From: Epinephelus fuscoguttatus
Taxonomy: Eukaryota > Chordata > Actinopteri > Perciformes > Serranidae
Direction: 5' to 3'
DNA length: 64,000 bases
NCBI RefSeq assembly: GCF_011397635.1
Contig: NC_064758.1
Span: forward strand, 14,404,013 to 14,468,012
Positions 1-12,834 of the stretch are shown piece after piece. A model generated the notes under the pieces. The model saw only the letters and a program-made list of their open reading frames with translations. It was not told the origin of the DNA and did not search any database. How positions within the stretch are numbered: position 1 is the stretch's first letter; each line of letters opens with the position of its first letter. Position numbers and translations under genes: made by a program.

Positions 1-34
1 AGGCAACTGTGAGGGGGAAAATAAACAGACTTAC

Positions 35-3000
35 CTTGACTACATGTCCATAGCGGCAGAAATGACGAGTAAGAAACTGCTCAGTTGTATTTGAGGCCAA
101 TCCATCCAACCAAACACACGTAGTAGGCATACTCTTTCCAAAGCCCAGCTAAAAAAGAAATGATAAAATGAATCACATTGCAATAGTTTTATCCCAACTC
201 AACTCAACTCAACTTTATTTATAAAGTGCTTTAAAACAACCACAGCTGAAACAAAGTGCTGTACATAGGAGGTCATAAAACAACAAAACACTGAGATAAT
301 AAAAAGCAATTAAAACAAAAAACAAAAAAAAAAAAACCCAAAACAAAACAAAACAAAACAAAACAAAAAAACAATAAAAACAGCAACAAACAAATAAAAA
401 CAAATAAAAACAGAACAAGGTCTCATGCTGGGTTAAAAGCCAGTGAGTAAAAGTGGGGTTTATGGTGGGTTTTAAAAACAGACAGTGAGGAGGCCTGTCT
501 GATGTGCAGAGGTAGATTGTGTTCGCTTGGACCTTGGTACCTCAAGGAGCAGCTGATCAGCTGACCTGAGGCACCGGGCAGGGGCGTAGGGGTGAAGAAG
601 CTCAGAGAGGTAGGGCGGGGCGAGGCCATTTAAAGATTTAAAAACAAATAAAAGGATCTTAAAATGAACTCTGAAGTGCAGAGGCAGCCAGTGGAGGGAG
701 GCCAGGATGGGTGTAATGTGCTCTCTCATTCGTACTCCAGTTAGCAGACGAGCGGCAGCGTTTTGGACTAACTGGAGACGTGCAAGGGAGGACTGGCTAA
801 CTCTGGATTACTGCTTCAAAGTGCTGATGTGCAAGAAAAGGCTTCACCTTCGCAAGCTGCCTGAGGTGAAAGAAACTTGACTTTACAACTGCACTAATTT
901 GGCGGTCCAATTTAAAATCACTGTCCATCTTAAAACCCAAGTTAGTAACAGCAGACTTTGTATAAACTGCCAAAGGACCCAGATCAACAGGGGAGGAAAC
1001 ACAGGAGCCGCTGGGGCCAAACACCATCACCTCTGTTTTTTTTTCATTAAAATTTAAAAAGTTTAAAATGTTAATTAAATTAACATGATAATCCTCACCT
1101 TTAGTCTGTTGTTACCAAGGTACTCGCCATCCATCTTCTTTATGGCCTTACAGACACTGGCAATGTCGCAGTATTGTAGAAAGGCATACTGGGGGGCTCC
1201 ATTCACCTTCTTAATGTCAATATCCTTTGCAGAATAATGAAAACAGAAATATGTTGTCAGTAGGCATGCTCAATTCAAACTGTGCAGTATGGTAACCACT
1301 GTATATACGACCTGATTCCCAACCACTTCACAACATTAACCTACCACTATTTCTCCAAAGCGCTGAAAGATGTTAAGCAGGTCATGGTAAGTGGTGGTCT
1401 TCTCCAGGTTTCCAATGAATAATGTTCGTGTGGCCTTTGGATGAAACTCATCTATCCTCTCATCCAAGGGCCGGAACTCGTTCTCACTTTCTGTCTCTGA
1501 AAAATACAGTGAGTGCACTTTGGAATCTTGTTTTTGTTGCTGTTGTTGTTTCCAGTTTATGCTGCTGTATAGTTAAAAACCAGAACTTACCAGGGCCATT
1601 CCAGGCTGTGACTTCAATTTGCATGCCGAAAAAAAGCTTCCCCTTTGATGCTCCAAGTGCTTTCTCTTGGTCCTCTTGCTGGCGGAAGAACACAAGCCCA
1701 TAACGCTCCTCTGAAGCGCCATGTATTTGCACAGAAGTGACCTTTCCATGTTTCTTAAATTCATGGAACAAACCATCCTTAAGGCTCGTATCTAAAATGA
1801 ACAGATTAAATGTTTTATTAAGTATGCATACTGAAAAAGTAACATTTCTTAAATAATAGACTACTGGTAATGATTTTTCATAAAATGTGTCAAAATTTGG
1901 GGGCTATTAAGAAATATAGTGCACTACTGTTGATGTTTGTTGTGCAGGAGCACATTACAACTAACCTGTAGAGCGCACAGGAAGATTTTGGACCTTGATG
2001 CCAAAGCTTTTACGTGGTTCATCCTTGTCAAGGGAGGATAAAGGAAGTGCTGAGGGTGCAGGAACAGCAGCAGACTGCACTGAACGTGCTGGGGAGTCAT
2101 CACTTGAGCTACTGCTAGAATCACTGTAGCAAAAGATGAACATGGACTCAGATGTTGTTACATGCTTCACAGTCTCGATCATTATCAATGTACAATGCAA
2201 AGGTGGTCTTCTGTTACTGTAACGGGTTGATGCCTTTGCCTTAGAGCCTAACTGTTGATATTTTTACCTCAATAGAGTCTCAACAGATTGTCAAAACATA
2301 ATGCATATACTGTATATGTACTGTAAATGCTCTGAGAAACCAAAGATTGGATAATATGTGCTAAAAGCTATATTTTAATGTCAAGAACAGCAGTCCAAAT
2401 GTAATTTTTGTTAACACCGACTCAAAAAAGGTGACAAAATGTGTTTGCTCTTTCCAATCTGTGGGGCAAGAAAGGAGGATGAGATTGTATATTGTATTGA
2501 AAAGGCAATAATATGTGCACATTCCAGATCTAACATATAGAAGCGATGCATTTGCATAACAGTTTGTGCAATGCACTGACAATGTGTCTTTATACTGTTT
2601 AAAAACCACATTGTCTTTCAGCTGAAGAGGGAAATAACACCCTCCTTCTCCCCAGTTTATGCAGCGCATCTGGTTATCAGTATAAAAAGATAGATTTGCA
2701 CGTCAGCGGCAAATTCATGGCTGCCTCATGCACCTTTTTTCTGAAACCATTCCCATGCCTGTCTCGGCTTTCTAGGCCCTCTGCTGTTTGTTTCCTTCTC
2801 ACTTTCTCCTCCTGTGCTCAGACACTCCCGGAAGTGCTGCTCACGGAGCCTGGCCTGTGGGAGTGGGCAGGCAGCCAGCACTGGCCAGAAATTTCCAGTT
2901 CCAACTGGATCTCACGGAGGGGGGGAGCCATTGCACATACAGAGGTAGGCAGTGAGAAAAATATACCAGCCGTCTCCTGAAATTCCCCCCACAGCACTAC

Positions 3001-6000
3001 CTCGTCAAACCACATGTGTCGCTACATGTCGTTCAAAGCTGTGGACTCTGCTGTGTCCAAAGGTGATGCAGTTATCCAAAACAGAAACAACTGGAGAGGG
3101 TAAGGTGAATTTATGTAGTGAAGGACATGCTTATATTTCTAAAAATGCAGACCTCACTTGAATTTACATCCCAGGCTTTTGTTATTTATGCATTCCTTGT
3201 ACAATCACTCATCAATAATAACTAAAATCAACTATAAAAACGCAATAAAATTAGAACAACATGCACACAAATATCATTACAACATTACAGCAACACCCGG
3301 CAGTGCATAAAACCAGCTAAATCAGCATGTCAAATTCAAAACAGAGCACAAGAAAACCGACAACTATGATGACGGTCATGTGGACCTTAACTTATTCCAA
3401 AGTATGAACAGCGGTAATAACCCAATTCAGATCAAATCTTAATAACCCAAAAAGCTTGTCATTACAGCAACTGCATACAGCAAAGGTCATTTTCTGTGCT
3501 TTGACTCTCATGAGCGATCAACTCCTCAGCCAACAACTTTGTAAAAAAAAGATTTGACATTTGAAAATTCACAAATGATCATACAAAAATGGGCAAAGTA
3601 GAAATTTGCACACACAACACTGCTTCAAAGGTTCACACATTTACAGCTTGTTTAATACTATTAAATTAGAAATGATAGTGTCACTCAAAGCCTATTTACA
3701 AAGCCCTTGTAGGTGATGTCATCTTTCAAGGTGGCACCATTGCCCATGTATGGACTGCTTTAAAATCCTCAGGTTTTATGATGGGAATCAAAGACAAGGG
3801 GTTTTACCATATATTCCCTGTCATGGTGTGTCTTTAAAATAATTTTCTAACATGCAGGTACTTGTATGCCATTTCTGCTGGGTTGAGCACGGAGGTATCT
3901 TCAAATGTTGAAAACAGAAAAAGCAAGCCTGTCGTTGCAGCGCTTACAATCAATCTGAAGTTTAACCTTATGGTTGGGCATGTTGTTGCTTTTATAACAT
4001 TATTTCGATCAACGTTGAATGACAAAAAAATATGCAGTATCTGCTGAAGAAACAGACATAATGAAACACTATTAGGATATGTTATCTTGAAACGGTTAAT
4101 GTTATAAACCACAGCTTCTGCATTGAGGGATGTTGAGCAACAAAGTCCCCTCTAACCAAAGACAGAAATTAAATGCACAAGCAAGTCTTTGCTTGCTGGC
4201 AAAACTGGTGGTTTGGCTTAAAAAGTGTTGCTGAATTCAATACAGCTGATATAAATATATGCTGGGGTAACTGCAGTTGGTTTAAAAAGATAGTATTATA
4301 CACAGAATATGGCAGGAAGACTTTGTGAATGCTTAATTTGGGCCCATGTTTGAGAGAAGCTAATGCATTTATTCAGCCACACTCAGATGTGCCAATGATA
4401 TGATCCACTGTACGTTTTGCTCAGTGGTACAAAATACACACCAGTGACACTGTTTACACAATTTTCCTGCTTTGCAAAATATTAAGGGGTCTATATATGA
4501 ACATGTTTTTGGTCGATCTGAAAAAAACTGTGAAAGCTGAATTTAAATAATCTCAGAAACTTGATTTAAATAATATACCATGGGGTTATGAATATACTGT
4601 GTTGTTGTATAAATGCAAAGACACTGGAATACTACCAGGGAATGTCAAGACATTAATCCCATTTTAACCTTATCAAAAATTAATTCCCCATCCAGCTACC
4701 ACTGTGACTTGACAGATAGATGGCATTATTAATCCACTGAATTTGTCCAATAAACTTAAACAAGTACTGTACTATGTGAAGCAGCATTCAGAGTGCAGAT
4801 TTCTTTCTTAAAATACTCTTGTGTTCTGCCCAGCACATGTTTCAGGCTGGGATGCACAAAGGTAGACAACAGCCATGCACAAGAGTAGAAATGTTGACAA
4901 CTTGACTTACCTGCCACTTGTACTGCTGCTGGTGCTGCTGACTGAGTCTGAACTGGAGGAGCGGCTGCGAGAGCCTGACCCACTGTGGGAGCGTGGAGGA
5001 CGGGTAGCCTGACTCGCCAGTCTCTGAGGAGAGGGATTTCGCGAATGGGTTGAGTGTGGAGACCGGCTACGACTGTGGCGGTATGACCGCTCCCCGCGCC
5101 GACCCCTGTCCTCCCTGTAAAGGTCCCTGTGAACCACACTGGCCAAAGTAAAGGGTTCCCTGGCACGAGACTCATAGCGAGGCTCTGGTGTCTCAAAGCG
5201 ACATGGACTCCTGCTGTGGGAGCGGTAGAAGCCCACCCCACTGGATGTAGATCCTCCGCTTCCTCCCGTCGTGGCCCCTGCTGATCCACCTGTCCCCGTG
5301 TTGCCAGCAACAGCGCTAACAATAGTTCCACTGACTCCTGACGACACCGTTGTACCACTTCCACTGGAGGTACCAGACCCGCTCCCAGCCGTGCTTAGAG
5401 TCCTCTCTCTTGCATCACGATAATAGTCTGTTTCATAGTGCCGTTGGCGTTCAAAACTGCTACCAGGACGCTCGTGATGTCCATAGGCACTGTGATCGTA
5501 CGCCCGATCCCGACTTTCTGCCGTCCTAACAAACAGGAAGAAAGGACAACATCACATTACAGTTACATTCTAAACATTTAAGAAAGCTGTTAGCATCAGA
5601 CATTGGGCAAACAAAATTATCAGGTGTCTCTGGTGGGTTTTTCTTAATTAGACACTTGGGAACACGGGGCACTAAAGTGTTTTGAGAAGGGTGGGTATTA
5701 AGCATCTAAGAGATAATTCTTTTCCAGCCTACAGACTGAATTACAAAGGAATTTAAATGATGAACTGGGCAACTGAGCATTTCTTAACTGTTTATGACTT
5801 GGAGATGAAATGCATCAGATCCTTCTGCCATCATAGCAACACAACAAAGATGCTAGGTTCAGTTAGGTAACTGTCATGCATCAGCATGGAGGTGTAAACA
5901 CAAACTTTAAGCTTATTTTGTCAAAAACTGCTCTTCTTTGAATGCAAATGTGTTATCATTCAGTAGTTTCTCAGTTCAAGCATCAAAGAGATACATAAGT

Positions 6001-9000
6001 GGTACACCCTGCCGTGAATTGACACGCTATATTGAAAATACAATCAACACAGAACAACCAGAGGAGATTTTTAGCAAAGGGCATGCATTCAGTGTTTAAC
6101 AGAACAGAAATCTGCAGCTTATTTCAAAGCTGAATTGCAGGATATAACAGACTTGCACAAAGATTTCTTATAATAAAAAGGATTTACATGAGAGATTCAT
6201 GCCTTTATAGATTGTCAAGTCATTCTGGTCTTGTAACTATAACAAAAGCCACTTTTGAGGCGTTTCATCTTTTATCTGAGAGGCTTTGTTGAAGGTTTTT
6301 GGAGGTGACTTATGACAAGCCTTTTGTTTGTAATGTTACACAATTTGACACCACTTGTTCTCCTGAAAAAAAAAAAAAAGGCCTTCAAAAGCATCTTTTA
6401 TGAAGACGCACATTAGAAACGGTGCTAATAAGGACATTCTGTTCAGACCCGAACATCCTCGTTCTGAATAAAGCAATCAGAATTTAATTTGGTAATACGA
6501 CTGCTGTGTCATTACAGCAGTCGTATTACCCAACTCGCCCTAATGAGCGGGACAGGACAGCAATTACCACTGTTTGAATTCAGATCAAATTATAATCAGC
6601 AAATTAGTCTTGATGTTCCAACACAGGGCGGAATATGGTTCAATATAACAACACTTACAAACCCTCATTATACTGGTTCCTTAAATCAGAGGCTATGTTT
6701 TCTTCTTTGTCCAGTTCAAACAAGACGATGGAAAATTTTAAAACTCAAGACTGTGCCGGATTTTAATAACAAACGAACCTCAAGTGTGAAAATTGTAAAA
6801 AAAAAAACAAAAAAAACAAAACAAAACACAAAACAAAAAAAACCTGTGCAGTGCTAATGTGAAATAAAATATTTTTGTAATTTAATCTTTGTACGTGAGT
6901 GACACTGGAGTGTCTCATATGTACATGAGCAATTTCAAAAAGTTACTTCCAATTCTAAGAAAATTACATATTTTTGCTATGTGACCTGTATCTAAGAATA
7001 AAATAAATAACTTGCTCTATAAATATGCCTATTTAATCATATTAATACATGGGCATAGGTTTGGGTTTGACGTTGGGAACACATGAAATGGACACATAAT
7101 GTCCTGTGTTGTGGTTAATTTTTCTGCATCAAGTTTTGTCTTTTTTGCATCATTTATCGGGCAAATGTCTCAAATGTCTTCAAAATAAAGTCCTCTGCTA
7201 TTTTCATGTTTTTACTGGGAGGTTGGGGGACAAATGCACATATTCTAAAGATTTGAGGGGGACATGACAACTGCGTCCCTCCAAAAGCTACAACTGTGTA
7301 TAAATCAGAGCTTTCTTTGAGGAAAAACTAAAGGTTATGTCGTATCCAAACCAGAAATTTCGTTCATATGGTTGATAAAACCAACCAGTGCACATAGCAT
7401 CTTGCTGGACTACTATTTTAATGTCCATATCATCTAACTGCAACTTCTTGGTTTGAGTTGAGGCAACCTTTTAAGACCCTCACTACCTCCTTCTCCCATC
7501 CCCAGTTTTTCCTGCCAGTGCGCACTTTCAGCTAAGAAAGAAATTTTCACACAGTTAGAACTCATCAAAATGATATGCTCTGTCTCCATTGGTAAAATTA
7601 AGCTTATAATATCAAACGTGAGAAAAGAGTTAATCCAACCAATTCCCTAGATGGGATTTACAAATTGCCCTTGCTGACAATTGATAGAGGCATCCAAATC
7701 TTTTGAATCTTTGATTGATTTGAGAGTTGTTGTTTTTTCATTACATCTGTGTAAAGATGTGTCTATGCAAATTTTGCTTGCTTGCTGGGTTGCATGCTGC
7801 TAAACTGTCTACGCCAACAAAGAACGGTAAGTACAAATCAAAGACATTCGCAACATGGAGAAACTTCTGAAAGTGTTTATCTGATTAAAGAGGAGTTAGC
7901 AGCAGCTTTTTGTTAACGTTTTCTTCATAACAGGGAAAATGAGGGCACAAAGCTTTTTGTTTTGAATCTCAAGCAAACATCTGTAAATACTTCATTTATC
8001 AAAAGGCTTCATTTTTATAGGTTTCCCTTTATTATTTTTTTTTACATTTTACAATCTAACTTTCAAAGATGCGCAGTGTAATGTTTCCATTAGAAATACT
8101 ACTAATTGTTTTGGATGATGCAGGAAATTGGGAAACGAGTCCCTGCACAAAAGATCAGCTAAAAGCTTTTCAGTGTATCTCCACACCCCAGTACTGCATG
8201 TGAATTTCCACAGCCCAAACAGTTACTGAAGTAAGTGGCCTGCATGTCAATGTGAGCCACAGAAACCAAGTAACATGGGTTACACAAGGTGCTAACAGGA
8301 GGCTGCTGCCATTTCTGTGAAGATATATGACACAAGTGTCTTCCTCTGCATCACTGATGCCCTGTGATGTCCTGAAAAACCATTTGGTAAATGATCCATA
8401 AGATGAGTTTCTTAAAAACGCCCAACCTGACCTTTAAGGCTGATAAAAAATGTGTTACTCATATTCACACGCCTTACTTGACAAGACTGTGACAGACTGC
8501 ATTCATCCCCTAAGCTTAACCCTTTGTACACCCCTGCCCTCCATTTTTTAAACCGTATCCCTTTCAAGGATATGTGATCTTAGTTTTATTTTCAAGTCAA
8601 GAGCAAAAATTGAGGTCTACACCAAATGGCATTACTGACTGGATTTAGGGGTTTGCAGGGTTAGTCACTGAGCAATTATTTATACTAATTTATGTGGGCA
8701 CTCTTTGATGTGGCCAATCTGGAAATATTCCTCTATGTAAAAGATCTGACATAAATGTAACCTATAGCCATAAACAACTTCCATTTATTTGCTCATAAAT
8801 GGAGGTCTTTCATTTAGTCTTTCCAACAAAGGATTTTGCCATGGGGCACAGGAACAAAAGAGTGCATGGGATGCACATAGTCTCCTGGATGTTGAGGATA
8901 AATTGGTTTAGGCGACTTGCACTTTGTCTGTATTTCGCTGCACAATACATAAAGTACAGCGGGTCAGGGGCAAATTCTGTTTCAGCTTATTTGATTTAAT

Positions 9001-12000
9001 CATCTGTGTGCTGGATTCATGAATAACATCTATGGTATAACGATGTCTGCTGTGAAACTGATGGATTACCTTGACCCCTAGATGCTCTCGAAAATGCTAA
9101 TTTGGTGGCGCAGGCTCACTGCTCAATAGATAGCCTTCAATTTCACTTCAATTTCACTTTACACAAAACAGGTTCTACATTATTCATGGAGCTTAAAAAT
9201 AATTCAGTTAGACTTTTTTTGGCAGAATTTCCATCAGTGTTTGATTATTAGTCTGCTCTGGTGCATGCTAAGCACATCAACTGTTTTGGGATTACGTGAA
9301 CAGCATAATTATAAGGATGCGTTCCAGCAGCATGCTAAAAAGCCATCTAATGTGGAGACTCAGTCATGTGGGAGCAATACAGTACATGCACGTCAATTCA
9401 ATTCCAAATTTCCAGAACTATTTATAAGTAGTTTATTGTTAAATGTCCTTCTGCTATGCAAACGTACAATCTAGCTGTGCAGCTGTGCAGCTGTGCAGCA
9501 CCCTGTTGTCCTCGCAGGCTAAAGCACAAAGCACAGAGCTTGGGTTGATCGTTTTACATCATGATATAGATATAGTGACATAGTATATTTTCTGGAAACT
9601 CTACTGTTTGCAAATTAAATAACCAAAGTGGAATGTCTGTTTTAGGTTAATCCAGTGAATTAAATACAAATTAATGTAATCAATCAAACTGATGCAACAA
9701 TCCTGTAAAGCCAGCACTGCCATGAATCAGTCCTGCTTATTGATTTGCAGCGTCGCCTACAACAGTCCAATACAATCAGAAATGAAAAGGCATGGACACC
9801 ACAGTATAAAAGGCAGAGAAATTTCTCCTTCCATACCATCTTACTTCAATTACCATTTTATCAGCCAGCCCTACATGAAGCATTTAAATCCAGGCAGGGA
9901 CTCTAAATGGATGTAACCTTTCTACTTGCATACTTCCTGTCAGTGACTGTGGCCAACTCTCTAATAAAAAGGGAAATGCTTCAAAAATAATCTTAAATAC
10001 GTTATATTTCTCAGGAGTTTAAAAAAACTAAGTTTAAATCTGCACCCTGTGACGGGTTATACAGTATTCATATTCTACTCTTGTCCCATAAAAAGGAAGC
10101 TGAGGACATTTCAAAACTGCAGCTGCAAAGCAGGGACAAAATACACTAAGGCTGGAGCTAATGGCCATTTTCATTATTGATGAATATGCTGATTTTTTTT
10201 TTTTTCAATTAATCAACCAATCATTTAGTCTATAAAATGCTTTTGCAGGATTTTTTTTTCCTCAGAGCCTGAGGTGACATTTAAATTTTGTTTTGTCCAA
10301 CCACCAGTCCAAACCTCAAGATACTTTATCGAAAATTACATACGAGAGACAAAGGCAGACATGCAGCAAATGTTTTGGCATTTTTGCCTAATAAAAGACT
10401 TATTATTATTGACTATTGACTAAATGCAAACTCATCTATTAATTTTCTGTTAATTACTAACTAGTCGTTTCCACAATAAAAGATACTGACACATAAAAAT
10501 CATAACCTGACTTTGTCAAAGCTAGAATTGGAAACAACCTACAAGGATAATTTAACAGTTATTTAATTCAGCCTCACTATTTTTTCAGAGACATTAAGAA
10601 ATATATACACTGCATAAATATATTTATTTTTTCTTATCTTTGAACCTGTATCATTTTACCTTTGTTGTTTTTTCTAATCCATCAGTTAGCAGGGCCCAGA
10701 GTTCAGTCCAAATATGGTGAAACGGCTTTTAGCCATTATGCTTGGAACAAAGTACTTAAAACTAAGCTGTTCTCTTTTTCACTGCTTTCTATTAATCAGT
10801 TTTATGGTACTATTATTTGTTTTTTAAACCTGTCTATACTTTAATTAAACTCGCCTATGCTTTCGTAGGTTATTTAATCTTTTCATTTTTCTTACCTTTT
10901 GCCTGTAAAGCACCTTAAATAACATTTTTTGTGTGTGGTTAAGGGCTCTATAAATAAACTTGGCTTGCCTAATCCTTAATTTTGACTCCTATTCAAATCA
11001 TTATTATTGTAGTTTGCCATCCCTGCTTTTCACTGCACGTATTGTAAATATGTGACAAATGTTTGTCTTTAAATCTTTATCCACAGCCCCATTTCTGTGT
11101 AATATTATGACAGTGTTGAAATTTTTACTTTGATCACTAGTCATGAATAACAGCTGAAATACGGATCTACACATCATAAGGAGGACGGGGGGACAAGAGC
11201 TGAAGGTGGGGTCAGGTGACAGAAAGAGAAAAGAAAACAATATAAGGTAAGGTCTGCATATAGACACAGGCAGTAACAGCAGTCTATGTACCAGCTACTT
11301 CTGTTAGTGGGGAAAATGGAGAGAGACAGGGGTTCAAACTAGGGGGTTAGAGAGGACAGCTAAAATACACAGGGCAGGACATACCAACCTTTTGAGAGAG
11401 TGGTAACTTGACCTATAATTCCAAATACAATCTAGGGAGATAGAACTTTGTGAGCAGAAAAAAATGGGCAAAAATGTTGAGTGGAGAGGGAAAAAACGAA
11501 GCAACATTGTTCACGTTAGAAAATGTAATCCTCATCTTCAGGGTAGTGGAACCTCGCATACTTAGACGATTGTCTGTTTTATTAAAATGACGAAAACACA
11601 CTTGGCCTTGTACGGATCCAGGTTAGGGATGTTTTGTATGCTGGAAAATGTCAATTTGAGTTCATATATCCATCGAAACGTGGAGGGAAAAAAATCAGTG
11701 TTGCACTCAAGTCCAGTAAAATAAACACATGATATCCAGGAGTCAATCTTCAGTTTAGTCCACCGTTGATTCCCCAACAGCAATGACGGAAGTGATGGAA
11801 AAATTAAGTCTTACATCTTCAATTTGTGAAGTCCTGCTCATTCCACTTTGGTCAAATTCCTTTGGCAGACGGGGAAATCTGGCCATGACAGATTACAAAT
11901 AAAGAACGTCTCTTATTGGTAATCCAGATTCTTGTTTGTCGTAGCACTGTATTCACTCCCAGGGTAGAGAACTTTCGTAACAGTCTTGAAGCACATGGAT

Positions 12001-12803
12001 GTTCATGTCTGCTGTCAATCTCCTTTACAAGCAGAAGAGCCTGCATGCAGTCTGAACCGAAGCTGAGTCAATGGGAAATTCAGTTCGTGGGTGCAACTTT
12101 GATCTCCTATTCTGGATGTGATTGTATCCAAGGTTAAATTATAGTTCCACATTCACGAAAGGAGCAGGTAATCCACAGACATGAGGTAGGATATCTCCAA
12201 CAGCAACTTTCCAGTCTCAATTTCCAGCATTCTTCTTTGAACTGTACAATCCAAACATAGTCCATGTGGGTCCTCAATAAATCTGCGAGTCTCAGTCGTT
12301 GAAAAGTAAAAAAAAAATAATCTCCACAAAAATAAGGCAGGAAAAAAAAGTCATTTGCTCACTTGTTTTTGTTGTCTCTACTGAGGTGGATCACCAGTAG
12401 AGGTCTCCCAGCACTCAAATTGTAATGCCCTGATTTTAGATATAATCCCAAATAAAACAACAAAAAAAACCAAAAGAACCAAGAAAGCAACCCATACCTT
12501 TAGCATGATAGCATATCCTTAAGGTGTCTGGCCAGTTTTAATCCAACAGGGAGGTATAAATATCCTGTGTAGGTTATCCACATGACTCCAGCCAGCGAGA
12601 ATGAACACCTTGGTGAGGCGTGCACGATAACTGAAAACCAAATTAGACTAATCCAAACAATGGTGTCTTATACATATAATGTATGCTCTTGGTTGTTTTG
12701 TTACATGAGGAAAAAAGGGTGACATTAATCCACCGAGCAGGACGCGTAACTCCAGATTAGGGGAATCCCAGGGATGGCCGCTGGACCACTCTCTCTTTTT
12801 CTT

Positions 12804-12834
<31 letters not shown>

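Noticed and set aside
6492-6501. T7-promoter-like TAATACGACT, possible cloning vector contamination
   Set aside because: Only ten bases match, the continuation differs from the T7 core, the motif is part of a perfect hairpin, and the flanks are ordinary intron sequence.
6489-6857. 122-codon plus-strand frame in spen intron 2
   Set aside because: Starts in the small hairpin and ends in an A-rich run. No recognisable family.
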